Part shown: piece by piece, positions 1-3,804 of the stretch
How the letters are laid out: every line of letters starts with the position of its first letter
How positions within the stretch are numbered: the stretch's first letter is position 1
DNA from: Clostridia bacterium
Lineage (GTDB): Bacteria; Bacillota; Clostridia; Christensenellales; UBA1242
Reading direction: 5' to 3'
NCBI GenBank assembly: GCA_017456465.1
Contig: JAFTJJ010000123.1
Location: forward strand, 1-5,594
Length of the DNA stretch: 5,594 bases
Program-made: the position numbers and the translations under genes
Notes under the pieces: generated by a model
Database searches by the model: none
Told to the model about the DNA's origin: nothing
Seen by the model: the letters and a program-made list of their open reading frames with translations, nothing else

Positions 1-897
1 AAAATATTTTGCATTTTCAACTTGGTCGCCTCTTGAGTGTTTGCTTTTTTCAAGTGGGACGACGATCATGTTTGCTTCTGATTTGAGGCCTTCAAAAATT
101 GTTGTTGCGCCACCACGAGAGACAACCACATTTGAAAGTTTCATGTAATCGGGCATGTGGTCTGTGAACTCAATTTGTTCATAATTTTTGTTTTGGATTG
201 TTGGATCGAGGTTGCCTTTTCCTGTGATGTGAATGACATGAAATTTGGCTGTCAAAAATGGCAAGCACGATCTGATGACTTCATTCAATTTTTTTGAGCC
301 TTGTGATCCGCCAGTGACAACCATGATTTTTTTGTTGGTTTTGTTTTTTATGTTTTGCATGAAAGGTGTGGGTGACGATTTTTGAAAATCATCCTTGACT
401 GGAATTCCAGTCACGACCGTTTTGGATTGATATTTTTTTGGCAGTGAAGTTTTTGCTTTTTCTGTTGCCACAAAAATTTGTTTTGCGTGGCGCGAACCAA
501 GTTTGTTTGCAAGACCAAGAGTCATGTCGGACTCATGCAGGACATAAGGCACGCCAGCTTGTGTTGCACCAAGCATGACGGGGACTGAGACAAAGCCGCC
601 TTTTGAAAAGACGACATCAACTTTGTTGTTTTTGAGGATTTCGACAACTTGTTTTCGTGCGCGTTTGAGTGTGCAGGGGATTTTGAGATTTCGGAGCAAA
701 TTTTTTCTGTCGAACTTGATGACTGGAACAGCAAAAAACGGCAAGCCAAATTCTTTTGCCTTTTTTTCTTCCATGGAGTCTTTTGACCCAATATAAATTA
801 TTTTTGAAAAATGTTTTTTGAATTCAGAGAGGAGTGCGAGATTTGGGGATATGTGTCCCATTGTTCCGCCGCCGGTGAGTGCTAATGTTTTGTTCAT
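1..897 (-). CDS. murG: MurG, lipid I N-acetylglucosaminyltransferase (3' end beyond window)
   Basis: MurG is a GT-B glycosyltransferase on the inner face of the membrane. It moves GlcNAc from UDP-GlcNAc to lipid I, giving lipid II, the last cytoplasmic step of peptidoglycan precursor synthesis. Read on the minus strand from the ATG at 897-895, 299 codons run open to the window edge; the family is usually about 355-365 residues, so roughly 60 C-terminal residues are missing. Visible motifs in order: glycine loop GGGTMGHISPN (9-19) with the catalytic-type His15; SKGGFVSVPV (98-107); HESD..LGLANK (121-132); the start of the second Rossmann half at GGSQGSKKLNE (196-206); SRGGATTIFE (260-269), with Glu269 at the position that binds the UDP-GlcNAc ribose; and SRGDQVENA (288-296). 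The loop spelling and the SKGGFVSVPV and SRGDQ motifs resemble the staphylococcal-type branch more than E. coli. An AAGGAG box lies 9 nt upstream. It is divergent from the topoisomerase genes, and no other cell-wall gene is visible beside it. Confidence 0.95.
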   Translation of the reverse strand, partial: MNKTLALTGGGTMGHISPNLALLSEFKKHFSKIIYIGSKDSMEEKKAKEFGLPFFAVPVIKFDRKNLLRNLKIPCTLKRARKQVVEILKNNKVDVVFSKGGFVSVPVMLGATQAGVPYVLHESDMTLGLANKLGSRHAKQIFVATEKAKTSLPKKYQSKTVVTGIPVKDDFQKSSPTPFMQNIKNKTNKKIMVVTGGSQGSKKLNEVIRSCLPFLTAKFHVIHITGKGNLDPTIQNKNYEQIEFTDHMPDYMKLSNVVVSRGGATTIFEGLKSEANMIVVPLEKSKHSRGDQVENAKYF

Positions 898-906
898 GTG
901 ATTTTT

Positions 907-912
907 CTCCTT
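907..912 (-). promoter_or_regulatory. murG ribosome binding site
   Basis: On the minus strand this reads AAGGAG, with 9 nt between it and the murG ATG. It fixes the start at 897 and supports the short N-terminus, which begins three residues before the first beta strand (MNK-TLALTGGG). Confidence 0.8.
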
Positions 913-1282
913 TTTGGTGGGGTGTGTTTTTCATAACTGTTTTTTTAATTTCAAATTTCAAGGCAAGGTTATGGAAGCGAGTGTGATTCAAGTGCGTGCA
1001 ATTTCTCATTTCTTAATCATTCAAGCAAACCACATTCGTTTTGACCACGCATTCGTTTTTGGGTGACACATCGTTTGCCATGAGTTTTTTGAGTGTGCGA
1101 CCAATTTCAAAACTTTCTTGCGGTTTGTGTCATGCAAAAACTACGCCCGAAAACATAAACATGGTTTTTGGGGCTTTTTCTCTTATTGTTTGCTTTTACA
1201 TGAAAAAATTCCTCTTGGTTGAAGTTGTTATTAATATTATGGCTTTTTTGATCTTATTATATGAAAAAACGGCAAAATTTGT

Positions 1283-1311
1283 TTGCCAAGCAAGGGAAAA
1301 TTTGTTATAGT
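1283..1311 (+). promoter_or_regulatory. Extended -10, sigma-A-type promoter for the topoisomerase B gene
   Basis: A -35 hexamer TTGCCA (1283-1288) is separated by exactly 17 bp from a -10 hexamer TATAGT (1306-1311). The -10 is preceded by TGT (1303-1305), giving the extended TGnTATAGT form. Each hexamer differs from consensus (TTGACA, TATAAT) at one position. Initiation would fall near 1318, leaving a leader of about 128 nt before the ATG at 1446. Copies of AAAATTTGTT overlap the first base of both hexamers (1274-1283 and 1297-1306), so a protein binding that repeat would compete with polymerase. Assignment is by sequence match only. Confidence 0.6.
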
Positions 1312-1364
1312 TAAGTGTGGAAACTGGGGAAGTTCTGAGGATTTTTGGGGCTTTCTTACGTTGA

Positions 1365-1395
1365 CAATTTGTTTGCTGCTGCAATTTGTTTGCTG
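1365..1395 (+). repeat. Tandem 14-bp direct repeat in the topoisomerase B leader
   Basis: CAATTTGTTTGCTG occurs exactly at 1365-1378 and 1382-1395, a 17-bp period. The core ATTTGTTTGC also occurs at 1277-1286, overlapping the -35 of the proposed promoter. The paired copies lie downstream of the proposed transcription start, where they could act as a DNA operator or within the transcript. No known regulator site is recognised. Confidence 0.65.
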
Positions 1396-1412
1396 TGGCA
1401 ATTATTGAAAAA

Positions 1413-1429
1413 TTTTTAACGATTAAAAA
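1413..1429 (+). other. Small A/T hairpin upstream of the topoisomerase B ribosome binding site
   Basis: TTTTTAA (1413-1419), loop CGA (1420-1422) and TTAAAAA (1423-1429) form a perfect 7-bp stem ending 3 nt before the Shine-Dalgarno sequence. All pairs are A-U, so the RNA hairpin would be weak. It may only reflect AT-rich sequence. Confidence 0.3.
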
Positions 1430-1432
1430 ACA

Positions 1433-1440
1433 AAGGAAGG
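1433..1440 (+). promoter_or_regulatory. Ribosome binding site of the topoisomerase B gene
   Basis: AAGGAAGG ends 5 nt before the ATG at 1446. It decides the start: the same frame is open upstream to a TTG at 1386, but the extra 20 codons have no Shine-Dalgarno and match nothing in the family. Confidence 0.75.
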
Positions 1441-1445
1441 AAACA

Positions 1446-3401
1446 ATGGCAACAAAGAGTTATGACGCAAAAGACATACAAGTGCTTGAAGGTTTGGATG
1501 CGGTGAGGCTTCGTCCCGGAATGTACATCGGAACGACAGGGCCAAAGGGGCTTCATCACCTCATCTGGGAGATTGTGGACAACTCAATTGACGAAGCATC
1601 AAACAAGCATGGTGACAGAATCATTGTGACGCTGCACGCGGACGGTTCGGTGTCAATCGAGGACAACGGGCGTGGAATCCCAATCGATTTGCATCCAACA
1701 ATGAAAATTCCTGCAGTTGAAGTCGTGTTCACTCAGCTTCATGCGGGTGGAAAGTTCAACAACGAGAACTATGCCTATTCTGGAGGTTTGCACGGTGTTG
1801 GTGCATCGGTTGTTAATGCGCTTTCAAGATGGCTTGAAGTCACTGTGTGTCGTGGCGGAAAAAAATACCGCATGCGTTTTGAATCAAACGAGGACAAGAA
1901 AGGAAAAGTTCGAGGCGGCGTGAGAGTTGGTGAGCTTGAGTGTTTGGGATCTGCGCCTGTGTCTGGAACGACAGTTACTTTCCTTCCTGATGACAGAATT
2001 TTTGAAACAGTTGAGTTTGATTATTCAACCATCAAAAAAAGAATGAAAGAGCTTGCATTTTTGAACAAGGGGCTTGAAATGTGTCTTGTTGACGAGCGTG
2101 AAAGTCAAGCTGAGCCAAGTGTGAAATCTTATAAGTATGAAGGCGGAATTGTTGACTATGCAAAGTACATCAACGAGGGCAAGGGCACGCTCTATGACGA
2201 ACCAATCCACATCGTTGGCGAAGAAAACGGAATTGTGGTTGAGGCTGCAATTCAGCACACAGACAGTTATGCGGAAAGTGTGTTTTCATATGTCAACAAC
2301 ATCCCAACAAGCGAAGGCGGAACGCATGAAGTTGGACTCAAGTCTGCTTTGACCAGAGTTTTGAATGATCTTGCAAGAAAGAATGGAACTCTCAAGGACA
2401 AAGATTCAAACTTTCTTGGGGAAGACTTCAGAGAAGGTCTCACTTGTGTGCTTTCAATCAAGATGAAGAACATTCAATTTGAAGGTCAAACGAAGACAAA
2501 GCTTGGAAACCCTGAAGCAAAGCCAGCGGTTGAAGCTGTGATTGCAAACGGGCTCAGTTCTTATTTTGGAACGCGTGGGTCAGGAAAAGTTCTTTCAGCT
2601 GTGCTTGACAAGGCAGCGGGAGCCGCGAAGGTGCGTGAAGCATCAAGAAAAGCCAAAGAAATTGCAAGGCAGAAAAACAGTCTTGAGAATGCGCCACTTG
2701 TTGGAAAGCTTGCGGCTTGTTCTGGAAAGAACTATGCAATGAACGAACTTTTCATTGTTGAGGGTGACTCAGCGGGAGGTTCAGCAAAGCAAGCTCGTGA
2801 CAGGCATTTCCAAGCAATTTTGCCACTTCGAGGAAAGCCACTCAATGCCGAGAAAAAGAGAATTGATCAAGTGCTTGCAAACGAAGAGTTCAGATCATTG
2901 ATTTCGGCTTTGAACGCAGGAATTGGTGACGACTTCAACATGGACACGCTTCGCTACAACAAAGTTGTGATTCTTGCCGATGCTGACCAAGACGGAGCGC
3001 ACATCAGAGCAATTCTTCTCACATTCTTCTATCGTTACATGAAAGAGCTCATCACTGACGGGCACGTGTTTATTGGACTTCCACCTCTCTACAGGCTTTC
3101 AAAGAAAGACAAGGTGGAATATGTGTTCTCAGACGCAGAGCTTCCAGAAGCCATCAAGAATTTCGGTTCAGGCTATAAGCTTTCGAGGTACAAAGGACTT
3201 GGTGAAATGAACCCAGAGCAACTTTGGGAAACAACAATGGATCCAAAAGAGCGAACTCTTGTGCGTGTCACCATCGAAGACGCTGCAGAAGCAGAAAAGA
3301 TGATCACGGTTTTGATGGGAGATGCTGTTGAAGCCAGAAAAGAATACATCATTACGAATGCTAACTTTAATAAAGTGGACAATTTCAAGCCAAAGAATTA
3401 G
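1446..3401 (+). CDS. gyrB: Type IIA DNA topoisomerase subunit B (GyrB/ParE family)
   Basis: This is the ATPase and TOPRIM subunit of a type IIA topoisomerase (DNA gyrase or topoisomerase IV), which passes one DNA duplex through another using ATP. It is complete at 651 residues, a usual length for the form without the enterobacterial insert. GHKL ATPase domain: catalytic Glu42 and Mg-binding Asn46 in WEIVDNSIDEA, Asp73 in EDNGRGIP, glycine lid SGGLHGVGASVVNALS (112-127). Transducer: QTKTKLG (348-354) with the ATP-contacting Lys350. TOPRIM: Glu439 and Asp441 in VEGDSAGGSAKQ, then Asp512, Asp514 and Asp516 in ADADQDGAHIR. C-terminal block: RYKGLGEMNPEQLWETTMDP (581-600). Most motifs look GyrB-like (NSIDEA, PAVEV, GKLAACSGKN, RHFQAILPLRGK), while SRWLEV is more ParE-like. 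The symbol follows this overall resemblance; ParE is possible because no recF lies upstream and the partner lacks a visible GyrA box. It ends in TAG, and the A subunit follows after 403 bp. Confidence 0.95.
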   Translation: MATKSYDAKDIQVLEGLDAVRLRPGMYIGTTGPKGLHHLIWEIVDNSIDEASNKHGDRIIVTLHADGSVSIEDNGRGIPIDLHPTMKIPAVEVVFTQLHAGGKFNNENYAYSGGLHGVGASVVNALSRWLEVTVCRGGKKYRMRFESNEDKKGKVRGGVRVGELECLGSAPVSGTTVTFLPDDRIFETVEFDYSTIKKRMKELAFLNKGLEMCLVDERESQAEPSVKSYKYEGGIVDYAKYINEGKGTLYDEPIHIVGEENGIVVEAAIQHTDSYAESVFSYVNNIPTSEGGTHEVGLKSALTRVLNDLARKNGTLKDKDSNFLGEDFREGLTCVLSIKMKNIQFEGQTKTKLGNPEAKPAVEAVIANGLSSYFGTRGSGKVLSAVLDKAAGAAKVREASRKAKEIARQKNSLENAPLVGKLAACSGKNYAMNELFIVEGDSAGGSAKQARDRHFQAILPLRGKPLNAEKKRIDQVLANEEFRSLISALNAGIGDDFNMDTLRYNKVVILADADQDGAHIRAILLTFFYRYMKELITDGHVFIGLPPLYRLSKKDKVEYVFSDAELPEAIKNFGSGYKLSRYKGLGEMNPEQLWETTMDPKERTLVRVTIEDAAEAEKMITVLMGDAVEARKEYIITNANFNKVDNFKPKN

Positions 3402-3413
3402 CCAAAGGCTTGA
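3385..3413 (+). other. Hairpin spanning the B-subunit stop codon
   Basis: TCAAGCC (3385-3391) and GGCTTGA (3407-3413) are perfect 7-nt complements around a 15-nt loop that contains the TAG stop (3399-3401). What follows (TTTCGAG) is not a T-tract, so this is not a convincing intrinsic terminator. The 3' arm overlaps CCAAAGGCTT (3402-3411), which can instead pair with copies of AAGCCTTTGG further downstream. Confidence 0.35.
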
Positions 3414-3520
3414 TTTCGAGCAATCTGCAGCAGAACGCATCGAATTTTCCAGACAGGGCAGAACGAAAAGTTCAGCCCGTGCCTGAAAAATTCTTGGTTA
3501 TTTGCATCTTACTCAAACTG

Positions 3521-3565
3521 AAGCCTTTGGTGCGGGAATCGGGCTGAAGCGATTTTTAGAATTTT
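3521..3565 (+). repeat. Intergenic direct repeat, copy 1
   Basis: Modules in order: AAGCCTTTGG (3521-3530), GGTGCGGGAA (3529-3538), GGGCTGAAGC (3541-3550) and GATTTTTAGAATTTT (3551-3565). This is the most compact copy; the A-rich linker found in copies 2 and 3 between the third and fourth modules is absent. Confidence 0.75.
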
Positions 3566-3595
3566 GCACAAACTCCGACGCTAGAAAAGTAAAAG

Positions 3596-3658
3596 AAGTC
3601 TTGGTGCGGGAAGTGGCTTACGGAGAAAGCAAGAAAATTTGATTTTTAGAATTTTTTT
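3596..3658 (+). repeat. Intergenic direct repeat, copy 2
   Basis: AAGTC-TTGG replaces AAGCCTTTGG, with one base lost. GGTGCGGGAA (3603-3612) is intact. The GGGCTGAAGC module is degenerate (GTGGCTTACGGAGAAAGC, 3613-3630). The tail GATTTTTAGAATTTT (3641-3655) is identical to copy 1 and runs on into extra T residues. An A-rich linker lies between. Confidence 0.7.
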
Positions 3659-3712
3659 GTGAAGCTGGGGATGTGAGAAACTATCAAACGCAAAGACAGC
3701 AAGCCCAAAGAT

Positions 3713-3774
3713 AAGCCTTTGGTGCGGGAAGTGGGCTGAAGCTAAAGCAATAAAAATTGATTTTTTGAATTATT
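3713..3774 (+). repeat. Intergenic direct repeat, copy 3
   Basis: AAGCCTTTGG (3713-3722), GGTGCGGGAA (3721-3730) and GGGCTGAAGC (3733-3742) are all intact. They are followed by an A-rich linker and a varied tail GATTTTTTGAATTATT (3759-3774). This copy ends 20 bp before the ribosome binding site of the A-subunit gene. Its first module can also fold locally: CCAAAG (3705-3710), loop ATAAGC, CTTTGG (3717-3722). Confidence 0.75.
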
Positions 3775-3793
3775 GGAAATTAAAAGCCAAACA

Positions 3794-3798
3794 AGGAG
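3794..3798 (+). promoter_or_regulatory. Ribosome binding site of the topoisomerase A gene
   Basis: AGGAG sits 6 nt before the ATG at 3805. The frame is closed by TAA at 3781-3783, so this ATG is the first possible start, and the Shine-Dalgarno supports it over the internal ATG codons at 3820 and 3946. Confidence 0.8.
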
Positions 3799-3804
3799 AC
3801 ATTC

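Larger units (their letters stand above)
898..1445. other. Divergent intergenic region between murG and the topoisomerase B gene
   Basis: This 548-bp AT-rich stretch has no gene I can support. It must hold the start signals of murG (leftward) and of the topoisomerase B gene (rightward). Only the rightward promoter is convincing. For murG, TTGAAA-like hexamers can be found on the minus strand around 945-955, but none sits at a good distance from a -10. The region is rich in T on the plus strand and contains several short direct repeats: CATTCGTTTT at 1033 and 1050, TTTTTGGGGCTTT at 1165 and 1342, AAAATTTGTT at 1274 and 1297, and ATTTGTTTGC at 1277, 1367 and 1384. Open frames here (for example 1041-1310 plus) lack a ribosome binding site and recognisable domains. 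Confidence 0.7.
3402..3804. other. Repeat-bearing gap between topoisomerase subunit genes
   Basis: These 403 bp contain no supportable gene. The gap is long for a pair of partner subunits, which are often adjacent. The longest open frame (3487-3642, 51 codons ending in TGA) has no ATG and no Shine-Dalgarno, and its reading passes through two of the repeats in different frames, as expected for non-coding sequence. I find no GC-rich hairpin followed by a T-run. The T-run at 3652-3658 is preceded only by an A/T stem (AAAATT 3634-3639 with AATTTT 3650-3655). Readthrough from the B gene into the A gene is therefore the simplest reading. Confidence 0.7.

Noticed and set aside
1041..1310. 89-codon plus-strand frame, with an inner ATG at 1200 giving a 36-residue hydrophobic peptide (MKKFLLVEVVINIMAF...)
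   Set aside because: There is no Shine-Dalgarno before either the TTG at 1041 or the ATG at 1200, no recognisable family, and the 3' end overlaps the proposed promoter. The small membrane-like peptide is worth remembering only if RNA-seq shows a transcript here.
1361..1389. TTGACA at 1361-1366 as a perfect -35 hexamer for the topoisomerase B gene
   Set aside because: At 17 bp spacing the -10 position reads ATTTGT, which is poor, and neighbouring spacings are no better. The TTGCCA/TATAGT pair upstream fits much better.
3487..3642. 51-codon open frame in the topoisomerase gap (reads ...EAFGAGIGLKRFLEF...)
   Set aside because: It has no ATG or ribosome binding site, and repeat copies 1 and 2 fall in different frames within it, so the repeats are not conserved as protein.
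3634..3658. Possible intrinsic terminator: AAAATT/AATTTT stem followed by a T-run
   Set aside because: The stem has six A/T pairs only and overlaps the T-run. It lacks the GC-rich stem needed, and termination here would cut off the A-subunit gene.
3757..3785. TTGATT with TTAAAA 17 bp downstream as a promoter for the A-subunit gene
   Set aside because: Both hexamers are weak, and initiation would fall at or inside the ribosome binding site.
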